DNA of 64,000 nucleotides from assembly GCA_946499505.1 (NCBI GenBank), contig CAMMSL010000001.1:124001-188000 (forward strand), given 5' to 3'. The position numbers and the translations under genes were made by a program. The DNA is from an uncultured Lachnoclostridium sp. (GTDB taxonomy: Bacteria; Bacillota; Clostridia; Lachnospirales; Lachnospiraceae). The notes under the pieces were generated by a model. It did not search any database. It saw nothing but the letters and a program-made list of their open reading frames with translations, and had not been told where the DNA came from. Each line of letters starts with the position of its first letter. Position 1 is the first letter of the stretch. Of this stretch, positions 1 through 8,961 are shown in pieces.

Positions 1-577
1 TTAAATCAGAAAAATAATACTTATCCCAGATTTTACAACCGATAAACGCCTCTTTCAGCACTGTCTGACGATAGACGGCAAGCTGCTGCTTGATGGTTTT
101 CAGTGTCTCAACCGCCTTATCAAGCTCGGAAAACAACTCCTCAATTCGTGCGACAATCCGTTCCTGCTCGGGCAAAGGGGGGACGATCAATTTAGATTGT
201 TTTAGAATTTGAGCATTGAGATGTGGTGTACCTGTTCCCTTTTTTTGAGTATTCAACAATGTGTATTTGCTTTGAATAAAGTATCTGAGATATTCTGTTG
301 TTAAACCGTCTGCACTTATTTTTGAGAGAGTAGAGCCAACTACTCCTTTAATGGCTCGTCCGGTAAGACCGGATCGAGATCCATCACATACGATCAGCAA
401 ATCTCCATCATCGCAAAGCACGCACTTTTCCGGGAAAGCGTAGCTGTCAACAATGCCTTTTTCAAAAGCTTTTATATCCACATACGGAAGAAAGCCATCT
501 TCTATTTCTTTGCTTTGCTTTCTAGGCTTCTTGCCTTTTTCCATATGCAAAATTGTTCCAAGTTCAATTTGTTTCAA
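1..577 (-). CDS. hsdS: Type I restriction specificity subunit HsdS (3' part outside window)
   Basis: DNA-recognition subunit of a type I restriction-modification enzyme. The reading frame stays open from a TTG at 577 to the window edge, about 192 codons. It starts MKQIELGTIL, followed by a target-recognition domain and then the conserved helical segment PPLPEQERIVARIEEL that links or ends HsdS recognition domains, so this is TRD1 plus the first conserved region; TRD2 should lie beyond position 1. The TTG start is supported by an AAGGAG ribosome site about 8 bases upstream; no ATG fits as well. It follows the membrane-protein gene by 13 bases and HsdR lies upstream in the same operon. No hsdM is visible; it may lie past the left edge. 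Confidence 0.9.
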   Translation of the reverse strand, partial: MKQIELGTILHMEKGKKPRKQSKEIEDGFLPYVDIKAFEKGIVDSYAFPEKCVLCDDGDLLIVCDGSRSGLTGRAIKGVVGSTLSKISADGLTTEYLRYFIQSKYTLLNTQKKGTGTPHLNAQILKQSKLIVPPLPEQERIVARIEELFSELDKAVETLKTIKQQLAVYRQTVLKEAFIGCKIWDKYYFSDL

Positions 578-590
578 TTGTATTTTCTCC

Positions 591-1379
591 TTAGTTACAT
601 TTTGTTTCTTTTAATTCAACATCTGCCCATTGATAGTTTCTCATAATCATATATGTATCTTTTAAAGGAGAGATTAACGATTCGTCAATGTTTGATATCA
701 ATTTTTTATAATCACTTTCACTTATTGAAAATGTAAAAGTATACTTCACGGACTTGTTTTCATAGAAAGTTGTTAACTCTATATTATACTGTCCTATATT
801 CCAAAAGAAATCTTTTTCGATAATCGATTTAACCCTTTTGTATTCAGCAGAAGATTGATATTTACTTAAAGCTTCTGAATATTCGACATATTCTTTTTGT
901 ATTTGCGATATGCTTTTAAACAAATTTTTTGTTTCTTGATTGAATGTTTTTCCAAAAGAATCAAAATTATCAGCAAATTCTATGAAAGCACACATGATAC
1001 TATTTGCGTCAATTCGGAATGGATGTGCTGTTTCCGTTGTTTGCAGTGCATTTCCTGCGATATTTTGATAAACTGGAGATCTAAATGTCGACCAAGACAA
1101 ATTTAGTCTGTCATTATTTTTTTCACAATTCACTTGTATAGAAACTTTTTTAACTGAAACAGGCTTATTTATTGCTTCATATACACCATCAACCTGTAAA
1201 TAAGATCCACTTTGATTGAATAAAAGTCTTGCCTTACCATTTGAAATATAATTAAGTTGAGGTTTTTGAATCCATTTTTTCCAAATTACCTGTACTATAG
1301 GAATAACGATTGCTATTGCTGCTAATATAATCGCCAGCAATTCATAAAAAGTCATTGGAGTTTTAAAATCAATTATCAT
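591..1379 (-). CDS. Membrane-anchored protein of unknown function inside the hsd operon
   Basis: A 262-residue protein I do not recognise. One N-terminal transmembrane helix (about residues 12-33, rich in Leu/Ile/Ala) is followed by a WKKW positive stretch and a soluble region of about 225 residues with no catalytic motif I can name. Start ATG at 1379 has GGAG seven bases upstream. It sits 12 bases after hsdR and 13 bases before hsdS, so it is almost certainly co-transcribed with the restriction genes. Type I loci often carry extra genes between their subunits; a membrane-tethered accessory or anti-phage effector is possible but is inference only. Confidence 0.75.
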   Translation of the reverse strand: MIIDFKTPMTFYELLAIILAAIAIVIPIVQVIWKKWIQKPQLNYISNGKARLLFNQSGSYLQVDGVYEAINKPVSVKKVSIQVNCEKNNDRLNLSWSTFRSPVYQNIAGNALQTTETAHPFRIDANSIMCAFIEFADNFDSFGKTFNQETKNLFKSISQIQKEYVEYSEALSKYQSSAEYKRVKSIIEKDFFWNIGQYNIELTTFYENKSVKYTFTFSISESDYKKLISNIDESLISPLKDTYMIMRNYQWADVELKETKCN

Positions 1380-1391
1380 ATTATTTCTCCT

Positions 1392-4130
1392 TTACGCCAC
1401 CAATTCTACATTCATTTCCTGTAAAATTTCCTCATATTGACCCCCGAACGCATCATAAAAGGCAAGCAGTCCGCCTTTTTTATCAAAGGGGGTCAGGTCT
1501 AAATCCTCCGGCAGAATACTCAAGGAACTTGCAATGTGGTCTTTGATCAGCCGCAGCCATTCCATCTGTTCTTCGGTAAAATGAACGGCACCTGCGTTTC
1601 GCTTAAGTGTCCACTGCATAAAATTGTAATTCACCTTGTCTGCGAATGGAGAAAGCTGAGCCGCATAACCCATTTCAAAACGGATAATAGAAATCAGGTC
1701 GGCAAGCTGAGCCATTATACCCTTTTTCACTTTATCTGGCTTCTTAATGGCATAGCAATCCCACAGGCGTTCCACAGTAACGCCCTTTGACCTTAGCTTT
1801 TCATACAGCGCTTTCAGCTGTTCCACCGCCATTGCACGATTTGCATACGGTTCGCTGTAAATAATCCGCAGGGCAAGGATTTCGTCCCGGTTCTCCTCAA
1901 TAAAGGTGCGGAATGTCTGTATCACACGGTCAGCATTTTCTTCCTTCTGCGTGTCATATCCGGCAAACAAAACCGAATCGAGATTTACATTGTCGATGAT
2001 CTGGTCATGACTTCGGCGGACATTTTCAATAAAATCACGTGTATCGGGATTCATAAACGGAGCGACTGCCTGTACAATCAAATCCTTTTGCGCCTGTTTG
2101 AGTACTTCGTCTGATGGTTTTTCCATTTTCGTATCTGTCTTTGCTTTTTCTGCAATCACATCTTCGTCAAAGGCATTGAGCAGATTTTCAGCAACCTTTC
2201 CCGCACTTTCTCCGACTTTTTCTTCAAACTTCCTGCGCTCAGAAGTGTTCATCTGGTTGTTCAAACGAATTACACGGTTTGCAAGCGAAGTAAGTGTATC
2301 CTCGTCTTTAGCACCAAGCGCTACATTCATCATCAATTCTTTCATTGAAACAGATGGTTTGCGTTCCAGCGGACGAGTATCACATTTCTTTGATTTGGTA
2401 ACCCCCACTGCATCTATAATCACAAAATGATCTTTGTTTTCCGTTGCGGAAGGTGTGACCTTTTGCAAATCGTCTTTTCCAAGCGTTCGGGTACCACGTC
2501 CTTTCATCTGCTCAAAATAGTTCTTGCTACGCACATCACGCATAAAAATCAAGCATTCGATTGGTTTTACATCCGTACCGGTAGCAATCATATCTACGGT
2601 GACTGCAATACGGGGATTATAGTCGTTTCTGAAAGAGCTTAATACCGATTCTGGATTTTCTGCAGAATATGTAATTTTACGGCAGAAATCATTTCCTTCA
2701 CCAAATTCGTCCCGTACAATCTGGACAATATCATCGGCGTGGCTGTCTGTCTTTGCAAAAATCAAAGTTTTTGGAACTTCTTTCCTCCTTGGGAACAACG
2801 TTGTAAACAAGTTTTCTTTAAAAGTGCGTATCACAGTTCGGATCTGACTGGGATTGACAATATCTCTATCTAACTGAGGTGGCACATAGTCTACGTCTTC
2901 ATCCATCTGCATCCAGCGTTTTTTACGTGAAAGCCGATTGCGATACTCAATCAGCTGTTTCATCAGGCGTGCACCGTTTTTGGTGATTTCGGTTTCAATC
3001 AAGAAAATATCTTCCCCTACATTTACACCATCTACAATTGCTTGTTCGCGGGGGTATTCGCTGACAATGTTTTCATCAAAAAAAGCAAAAGTTCTCTTAT
3101 CTGGTGTAGCAGTCAACCCAATAATAAATGAATCAAAATACGAAAGAACTTGACTCCACACATTGTAAATGGAACGATGACATTCATCTACAATAATGCA
3201 GTCGAAAAATTCAGGGGGATATTTTTCGTTATAAACCACTTCTTTTGGCGCTCTGTTATTAGCGGTTGCATATTCCGCAAAGGATATTTCTTCAGCAGAT
3301 TCATCCAATTCTTCACCTTTGAGAATGGAATACATTCTCTGAATCGTGCTAATACAAATTTGAACATCCGAAGGAATATAAGAAGATTTTAACCGTCTCA
3401 CCCCATAAAGCTGTGAAAAAGAACGAGGATCATCATTCGGAGTATATGCAAGAAATTCACGCTCAGCTTGTTCTCCAAGGCTTTTCGTATCCACTAAAAA
3501 TAAAATACGATTCATTTTACCATATTTCAATAAGCGATAGGCTGCTGTAATAGCCGTAAATGTTTTTCCAGCACCAGTTGCCATTTGAACAAGGGCTTTT
3601 TGACGGTTGTTGGAAAAAGAAATATCTAAATTCCGAATCGCATTAATTTGGCACTTTCGAAAGCCGGTTTCATCAAGTGGAGGAAATTTCTTCATATTAT
3701 TTCTGATCGTGCCCTCATTTGCAAGCAAACGCTCTAGGGTTTCTGGCCTGTGAAACGAAAATACTGTACGGGAACGGAACTTAATATCATTATAATCAGT
3801 AAAACGAATTAGATTGTCCGTTGCTTCATAGGCAAAGCGAATTGAATATTCAATTTTAATCCATTTAAAAGTGCTATTTGCATAACGTGCGGACTGTTCC
3901 TCTACAGTAGTGATATTTTCACCCGCCTCACTCTTTTTTGCTTCAATAACGCCAACAGGTATTCCATTCACAAAAAGCGCATAATCGACCGGCCCTGTAT
4001 CCGTCGGAAATTCACGTACGGCGACACCTCGCGAAACTGTCGGATTCAATCTCTTCACGTCCTGTATTATCCAACCAGATTGTTCTAATTTTTTATCAAT
4101 TACCTTTCTCGCTTTTTGTTCAGGTTCCAT
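1392..4130 (-). CDS. hsdR: Type I restriction endonuclease subunit HsdR
   Basis: ATP-dependent DNA translocase/nuclease subunit of a type I restriction enzyme, 912 residues. The N-terminal PD-(D/E)xK nuclease is visible as Asp49 and Glu63-x-Lys65 (VDYALF, VIEAKK). Superfamily 2 helicase motifs follow: Walker A MATGAGKT at 183-190, DECH at 315-318, GLTATP shortly after, and the arginine-containing motif QMKGRGTRT in the second RecA lobe. All key residues are intact. The start ATG at 4130 overlaps the stop of the upstream XRE gene (TAATG), so the two are translationally coupled. The C-terminal part is the region expected to contact the methyltransferase core. Confidence 0.95.
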   Translation of the reverse strand: MEPEQKARKVIDKKLEQSGWIIQDVKRLNPTVSRGVAVREFPTDTGPVDYALFVNGIPVGVIEAKKSEAGENITTVEEQSARYANSTFKWIKIEYSIRFAYEATDNLIRFTDYNDIKFRSRTVFSFHRPETLERLLANEGTIRNNMKKFPPLDETGFRKCQINAIRNLDISFSNNRQKALVQMATGAGKTFTAITAAYRLLKYGKMNRILFLVDTKSLGEQAEREFLAYTPNDDPRSFSQLYGVRRLKSSYIPSDVQICISTIQRMYSILKGEELDESAEEISFAEYATANNRAPKEVVYNEKYPPEFFDCIIVDECHRSIYNVWSQVLSYFDSFIIGLTATPDKRTFAFFDENIVSEYPREQAIVDGVNVGEDIFLIETEITKNGARLMKQLIEYRNRLSRKKRWMQMDEDVDYVPPQLDRDIVNPSQIRTVIRTFKENLFTTLFPRRKEVPKTLIFAKTDSHADDIVQIVRDEFGEGNDFCRKITYSAENPESVLSSFRNDYNPRIAVTVDMIATGTDVKPIECLIFMRDVRSKNYFEQMKGRGTRTLGKDDLQKVTPSATENKDHFVIIDAVGVTKSKKCDTRPLERKPSVSMKELMMNVALGAKDEDTLTSLANRVIRLNNQMNTSERRKFEEKVGESAGKVAENLLNAFDEDVIAEKAKTDTKMEKPSDEVLKQAQKDLIVQAVAPFMNPDTRDFIENVRRSHDQIIDNVNLDSVLFAGYDTQKEENADRVIQTFRTFIEENRDEILALRIIYSEPYANRAMAVEQLKALYEKLRSKGVTVERLWDCYAIKKPDKVKKGIMAQLADLISIIRFEMGYAAQLSPFADKVNYNFMQWTLKRNAGAVHFTEEQMEWLRLIKDHIASSLSILPEDLDLTPFDKKGGLLAFYDAFGGQYEEILQEMNVELVA

Positions 4131-4354
4131 TACTTGTTCACCTCATCATTTCCATCAAAATTAAACTCTAAAATGTCATCTACGTTACATTGCATTGCTT
4201 TACATATACGCTCTATGCTTTCCAAAGAAATATAGCTGTCCCTTTTCATTCGGGTAATGATATTTGCAGAAAAACCTGTTTGTTCCACTAGCTGAGCATT
4301 GCTCATATTTTGTTCGATCATCATATGAAAAAGTTTCTTGTAACTAACAGCCAT
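4130..4354 (-). CDS. Small XRE-family HTH regulator of the type I locus
   Basis: A 74-residue Cro/C1-type helix-turn-helix protein with the recognisable core NAQLVEQTGFSANIITRM (helices 2-3) followed by the usual ERICKAMQCNVDDILEF tail. An upstream in-frame codon at 4420 exists, but the ATG at 4354 has a strong GGAGGTAATAAT ribosome site and is preferred. It is the first gene of the hsd operon, overlapping hsdR by a few bases. Such regulators commonly delay restriction expression relative to modification (family knowledge, not shown here). A TCACG-4-CGTGA palindrome lies upstream as a candidate operator. Confidence 0.85.
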   Translation of the reverse strand: MAVSYKKLFHMMIEQNMSNAQLVEQTGFSANIITRMKRDSYISLESIERICKAMQCNVDDILEFNFDGNDEVNK

Positions 4355-4397
4355 ATTATTACCTCCATACACAGATATGAATCTAACTAATAATATA

Positions 4398-4411
4398 TCA
4401 CGAAAACGTGA
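4398..4411. promoter_or_regulatory. Palindrome TCACG-AAAA-CGTGA upstream of the XRE gene
   Basis: A perfect 5-bp inverted repeat with a 4-base AT centre, 44 bases upstream of the XRE start and next to an AT-rich TATATTAT stretch that could be a -10 element. Its position suits an autoregulatory operator for the small HTH protein. The assignment is inference from position and symmetry. Confidence 0.4.
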
Positions 4412-4786
4412 AAAAACCAACTCAAGTGAAAATTGTTTAATTATATCGGATCACTTTGAGCTACCAACCCGGATTTTGAGAATCACTATTCCAGAGAATG
4501 AAGGCTAGTTAAAATCCATGATTTTGTTTTCAATAAATTACTTACTAAAACACTACTTATTAAGGCGGCTAGTCCCAAGTTATAGCGACTCTGACCTTGA
4601 CAAATATTATCTCAGCAAATCTGAATCAATCAAGCAAAATCAAAGTGAGGGGTATCACCAGAACAATGTCTCTAGTTTTAGGAGGACATGTGGCTCTGCC
4701 AAGCCATAATAATAAAATCGTTCTGCTAAAGCAATCCCTAAACCCAAACTCAAAAAGCTTATATATTTGAGAAATTAAAATTGCAA

Positions 4787-4815
4787 TTTACTAATAAATA
4801 ATGTAATATTATAAT
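4787..4815 (+). promoter_or_regulatory. Likely promoter of the C5 methyltransferase gene
   Basis: TTTACT, a 17-base spacer, then a perfect TATAAT, ending 30 bases before the TTG start of the methyltransferase. The rest of the 4355-4845 gap between the divergent XRE and methyltransferase genes shows no credible coding sequence; a 63-codon open frame at 4518-4709 has no ribosome site. Confidence 0.5.
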
Positions 4816-4845
4816 GATTTTGTGTGTTTGAAAGGAGGAAATTTT

Positions 4846-5985
4846 TTGCCAAAAGTTATTGATCTTTTTGCTGGCGCAGGTGGCCTTAGCCTTGGAGCGT
4901 TCAGAGCAGGATTTGACGTAGTATCAGCCGTTGAATTAGATCCTCACGCTATTCATTCACATAAAACTAATTTTCCTCATACAATACATATTCAAAAGGA
5001 TATAATGTCTCTATCTGGGACGAAATTGCTAGAATTATCTAAAATTAACAATGATCAATTACTTGGTGTAATAGGTGGGCCTCCTTGTCAAGGTTTTAGT
5101 AGTATTGGCCACGGAGATGTTAATGATTCTCGTAATCAATTATTCATTAAGTTTTTTGAATTAATTAATGAATTGCAACCTGTTTTTTTTGTTGCGGAAA
5201 ATGTCCCAGGGATAATGAATGATAAATATTTGAAAATACGAAATAATGCTTTCAAAAATATTAGTAATTATACTTTACTTTCGCCTATACAGGTAAAGGC
5301 TAGTGAATACGGTGCACCCACAATACGTACAAGAATTTTTTTTATTGGCTATCGCAACGATGTGCGTATAAGACCAATTACTGTTGAAGATATTGAAAAC
5401 ATGAAAATTCCTTTATTTGAGCGAACAACGGTGCGTTCGGCCTTGGAGGGGCTTCCATCAAACATTCATTACAGCGCTAAAGCTTCTGGAGAAAAAAAAA
5501 TAGAAGAACGCTATTCATCTTCGAATTCTGGTTATTCACAATCAAATTTTTTTTATCAGAGAGTTACTTCTTTTCGACCACATAATATTGGGGATCAGCA
5601 GTATTGTGATTTATATACGAATAAACATATTGTTAACGGATGTCTTCCTACAAAACATTCAATAAATGTTAAGAAACGATATAGATCTTTAAAATATGGA
5701 CAACAAGACAAAATTTCAAAATCTGTAAAACTTAATCCAGATGGATTCTGTCCTACACTGCGGGCTGGAACTGGACCTGAAAAGGGAAGTTTCCAAGCAG
5801 TTCGTCCAATACACTTTGAATATGCTCGTGTTATCACTCCTAGGGAAGCTGCAAGATTGCAAGGATTTCCTGATTGGTACAAATTGCCTGAAACTATATG
5901 GCATAGTTTCAGGCAATTAGGAAATAGTGTATCACCGATCGTTGCCGAACGTATCTTGAGTGCAATATATCAAAAACTTACCTGA
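4846..5985 (+). CDS. dcm: DNA (cytosine-5) methyltransferase
   Basis: Transfers a methyl group from SAM to cytosine C5 in a specific DNA site; 379 residues from TTG. Motif I FAGAGGLSLG is near residue 7, motif IV GGPPCQGFSS has the catalytic Cys81, motif VI is AENVPG at about 117-122, motif VIII has the RTRIFFIG pattern, and motif X is QLGNSVSP near the end. The target-recognition region lies between motifs VIII and IX. The TTG at 4846 is chosen because GGAGG lies seven bases upstream (4834-4838); an ATG-like start at 4822 would precede that site. It converges with and overlaps by 16 bases the gene at 5970-6950. Together with the MORC-type ATPase it probably forms a restriction-modification-like unit. 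Confidence 0.95.
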   Translation: MPKVIDLFAGAGGLSLGAFRAGFDVVSAVELDPHAIHSHKTNFPHTIHIQKDIMSLSGTKLLELSKINNDQLLGVIGGPPCQGFSSIGHGDVNDSRNQLFIKFFELINELQPVFFVAENVPGIMNDKYLKIRNNAFKNISNYTLLSPIQVKASEYGAPTIRTRIFFIGYRNDVRIRPITVEDIENMKIPLFERTTVRSALEGLPSNIHYSAKASGEKKIEERYSSSNSGYSQSNFFYQRVTSFRPHNIGDQQYCDLYTNKHIVNGCLPTKHSINVKKRYRSLKYGQQDKISKSVKLNPDGFCPTLRAGTGPEKGSFQAVRPIHFEYARVITPREAARLQGFPDWYKLPETIWHSFRQLGNSVSPIVAERILSAIYQKLT

Positions 5986-6950
5986 TGATAATTAGGGTAG
6001 TATTTGTAAAAAGATATATAACTATCCACAGCTTGTCGTTCCTTTTCAGAGAAAATAAAAGGGAATTTATCTATAAGTTGTTGCCGAGCGTTTTCGCTTG
6101 GTAACAACTTATTTATTTCAGAAATTTCTCTAACAGATAGTGGCGGAATCTGAATTTGACAAGGGGTATCCCACTTGAATGTATTATGTGGATAATTTTG
6201 TAACGCCCTCTCAATATCATTCCTCTTCTCATGAGAATCCAAAATAATACCAGTAAAAGTAAGCATTTGTTGACCATCGGCATATACTGTAGAAAACAAT
6301 GGCATCATAAAATAGGGATTATAAGGAGGTTCGTCAACTAACACTTGCATAGTTATATTTTTCAAAATTTTTAATAATAACACTGGATATTTCTGTGTTG
6401 TCATTTCATCTGGTGATGCAGTTGCTGGGAAGTATATATCCGGTACTCTTTCTCTTAGTCTATGAAGTCGAAAAGATTGCAACGCATCTGGATCGTCGCA
6501 TTTTCCTAGGGATGCCGGATTAGCATTTAATGTAATTCTAACTATATCTCCAGCATTTAGAATATTTAATAAAGTGGCATAATCTGCTAATTGTGTGCCC
6601 AACTCATTAGGGCTAACGTAATCGAGCCAAAATATATTATGTGCATCGTCTTCGATGTATAATTCAGCTAAGTATTCTGTACTCCCTATATTTTTAACTT
6701 CAATACAATTATATGGAAGATTAAACTCCGCTCTTTCAAACTCCGTCGGCTCCTTTTCAAGTGACGTCATATGTTGAATATTTAAAGTGTCATGCAATAG
6801 TTTGAAATCATCAAACAAATAAGAGCCAAAGCCTGTATACTGATATTCTGAAATAGGAAAAAAACTTGAAAGGCCAATTAATGTTTGAATAAATAAATTG
6901 CGGTCAATGCTCTTATTAGGGCGCAAGTGGTAAAAAGGTTGATTTGCCAT
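5970..6950 (-). CDS. Rossmann methyltransferase-like protein paired with MORC-type ATPase
   Basis: A 326-residue soluble protein. The pattern TGFGSYLFDDF, then an acidic residue after a strand (MTSLEKEP), then FWLDYVSP, looks like a SAM-methyltransferase-type Rossmann fold with motifs I, II and IV, but the glycine loop is unusual, so activity is uncertain. The start ATG follows the stop of the GHKL ATPase gene by four bases and its ribosome site lies inside that gene, so the two proteins are made together. The opposite-strand C5 methyltransferase overlaps its 3' end. The function is not known to me; a DNA-targeting or effector role beside the ATPase is inference. Confidence 0.7.
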   Translation of the reverse strand: MANQPFYHLRPNKSIDRNLFIQTLIGLSSFFPISEYQYTGFGSYLFDDFKLLHDTLNIQHMTSLEKEPTEFERAEFNLPYNCIEVKNIGSTEYLAELYIEDDAHNIFWLDYVSPNELGTQLADYATLLNILNAGDIVRITLNANPASLGKCDDPDALQSFRLHRLRERVPDIYFPATASPDEMTTQKYPVLLLKILKNITMQVLVDEPPYNPYFMMPLFSTVYADGQQMLTFTGIILDSHEKRNDIERALQNYPHNTFKWDTPCQIQIPPLSVREISEINKLLPSENARQQLIDKFPFIFSEKERQAVDSYISFYKYYPNYHQVSF

Positions 6951-6954
6951 AATA

Positions 6955-8385
6955 TTATTCCTTTGTATTTCGTGCTCTTTCTAACATAATATCAAAACAC
7001 TTTTCTCCAATCTGTGAAGGTGAAACTGAATGATCTAGATCTTTATAAAAATATTCAATCAGTTCATCTATCTTATCCACATCTTTACTATATCTAATGA
7101 TCCTATAAGGTTTATCATTCTTTGGTTTAGGAAGCGTAGGTTTAAACATAAAACCATCACGATTTTTTCTAAGTGTCAACAGATTATCCGCATTTTGTGT
7201 TGTCGAAGTATTAATAATGGACTCAATTGAAACACTTTTTGCAGCAGTAGAATATTTTCTTTCTTCAGTATTTTGTCCTTTCCACCTATTTGTATAATCT
7301 GTAAATAATTTGAGTCCTTGTCTCATCTTATCTTTTACAACAGAATATATTTTTGACGACGTATCAATACCTCGTTTTGTAGTAGTCATTGGGAGATTTT
7401 GAGGATTTTTACTTTCAAAAATAACAACGCCTCTGATACCAATAAACTGTGTATGATATTGAGGCACTCCACCCTCACCCCAACCAGTTAAATGACTTTT
7501 ATCGTTATATAATACAACTCGGTCATTACAAATAATTGTCCATCCCGCATCAGATGATGAACGTTTCAAATTATTCTCATCATCAATATCTTCTGGTGAG
7601 GGTGGCGGAGCATAGAATCCCACTGCAAGACTTACATTTACATCATCAAACGTCTGCTTATATACAAAAGGTTTTATCCCCGTATCCATAGATTTTTCAG
7701 TTATCAGTAATTTAACTGGTAAGGGACTTATTTTTTTATCATTTACTTTGATTTCAAATCCCTTATGTATGATAAAACTATAGCTTTGTTGAATAGCTTT
7801 TATCATATGATCAGTAAATTGATCAATTTTTTCATCGCTATTCCATAAATCTACAATTCCAGCATTTATATCATTTATTTCAATTTTTGTCCCCCCACTC
7901 AAAAGTAAATCAGTAGAAGCAAGTTCTTCTATCGGGAATTCCCAATTATCATCCGATTCGGCCCAGTTCGCTGGAATGGTTACCTGATATAGACTCCCAT
8001 CATTTCTGGTTATTACCTTAGCTGATTTTCCTATTTTGAAAATAGCTCTTTTCATACCAATTCCATATATTCCAACAGTGGGGAGCTCATCTCCCTCTTT
8101 TTCTGGAGAACGCCCCATACGAAATGCATATTTTTCAGCGACATCACGTGGAATGCCACCACAATTATCTTCAATTATGAAAGAATTACAAGTAATTGTA
8201 ATATTGGCGTAAAATTCACTGTAATAATCTGGTGAGGTGCTTTTACCAGAAGCTCCCTTTTGACGCACAACTCCATCTAAGCAATTATCCAACAAGTCAA
8301 GTATGGCATCACTTAATTCAATATCTCTAGTCAGCATTCCTACAAAAAACTCTTTTGTTGGTGCTCCTAATGCTGTTGCTCCCAT
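6955..8385 (-). CDS. MORC/MutL-like GHKL ATPase of a restriction-modification type locus
   Basis: A 476-residue ATPase of the GHKL superfamily. The N box is seen in AILDLLDNCLDG, the G1 box in IEDNCGGI and the G2 box in VGIYGIGMKRAIF, all in the first 120 residues, followed by a transducer-like domain. MutL-related MORC ATPases in bacterial restriction-modification loci, often beside C5 methyltransferases, are established (work of Iyer, Abhiman and Aravind). A TTG at 8391 lies too close to the ribosome site AGGAG; the ATG at 8385, seven bases downstream of it, is the better start. No mismatch-repair endonuclease motif (DQHAxxER) is seen. Confidence 0.85.
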   Translation of the reverse strand: MGATALGAPTKEFFVGMLTRDIELSDAILDLLDNCLDGVVRQKGASGKSTSPDYYSEFYANITITCNSFIIEDNCGGIPRDVAEKYAFRMGRSPEKEGDELPTVGIYGIGMKRAIFKIGKSAKVITRNDGSLYQVTIPANWAESDDNWEFPIEELASTDLLLSGGTKIEINDINAGIVDLWNSDEKIDQFTDHMIKAIQQSYSFIIHKGFEIKVNDKKISPLPVKLLITEKSMDTGIKPFVYKQTFDDVNVSLAVGFYAPPPSPEDIDDENNLKRSSSDAGWTIICNDRVVLYNDKSHLTGWGEGGVPQYHTQFIGIRGVVIFESKNPQNLPMTTTKRGIDTSSKIYSVVKDKMRQGLKLFTDYTNRWKGQNTEERKYSTAAKSVSIESIINTSTTQNADNLLTLRKNRDGFMFKPTLPKPKNDKPYRIIRYSKDVDKIDELIEYFYKDLDHSVSPSQIGEKCFDIMLERARNTKE

Positions 8386-8610
8386 AAACAATCTCCTTTA
8401 ACAAAGAATGTTAAATCTCTTTTCTACCAATCATATTTTATTATACTTCTAATAGATAATTGTATCAAGATTGTAATATTAAAAATCTCCGTTTCCTCAT
8501 TTCACCACACCCTTTTCATAAATAATGATGATTATTAATTTCACATACAAAATGCAAGAACCTACAAACTCCATATCCATATGAAATAGGAATTTATCAC
8601 TTTGACATCA

Positions 8611-8898
8611 CTAGATGAAACAACACAACCGCTCCAAATAACCTTCTGTATTTGCTCCTTTTAACTTTTCCATTAAAATCCGTTTCAATATTTCCTGCGA
8701 TATCTTGTGTTGCTGACCAATCTTAAGAGAACCGATATGCTCAAACATCTCGCCCACAATTCTATCCTTTTCAGAATATAAATCCAACACAATATGTACT
8801 GCCTCAGCAAGAACTACTTTCTCATGTCTTTTCTAGGGACAGACAAGATATTCTGCAACACGATCCCCTATGATAATTTCTTCTTTTTTGTTGTTCAT
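8611..8898 (-). pseudogene. Amber-interrupted small gene of unknown function
   Basis: From the ATG at 8898 the frame reads MNNKKEEIIIGDRVAEYL, meets one TAG at 8833-8835, and continues in the same frame for 73 more codons (KVVLAEAVHIVLDLYSEKD and onward) to a TAG at 8611. The residue composition on both sides is protein-like, so this is probably one gene of about 95 codons with a nonsense mutation. No family recognised. It lies between mcrC and the MORC unit; the rest of the 8386-8961 gap is AT-rich and shows nothing else. Confidence 0.45.
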
Positions 8899-8961
8899 CA
8901 GATTTTGATTTACTTATATCCCTGATATAATCTTTCTCCATAATCACTGCTTCCCATTCCT

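Noticed and set aside
4518-4709. Plus-strand 63-codon open frame between the XRE and methyltransferase genes
   Set aside because: No ribosome site, atypical composition, and it lies in an AT-rich intergenic stretch; no family resemblance.
8833-8835. Amber codon read as pyrrolysine
   Set aside because: No pyrrolysine genes (pylS-like core with tRNA) are seen in the window, and a nonsense mutation is simpler.
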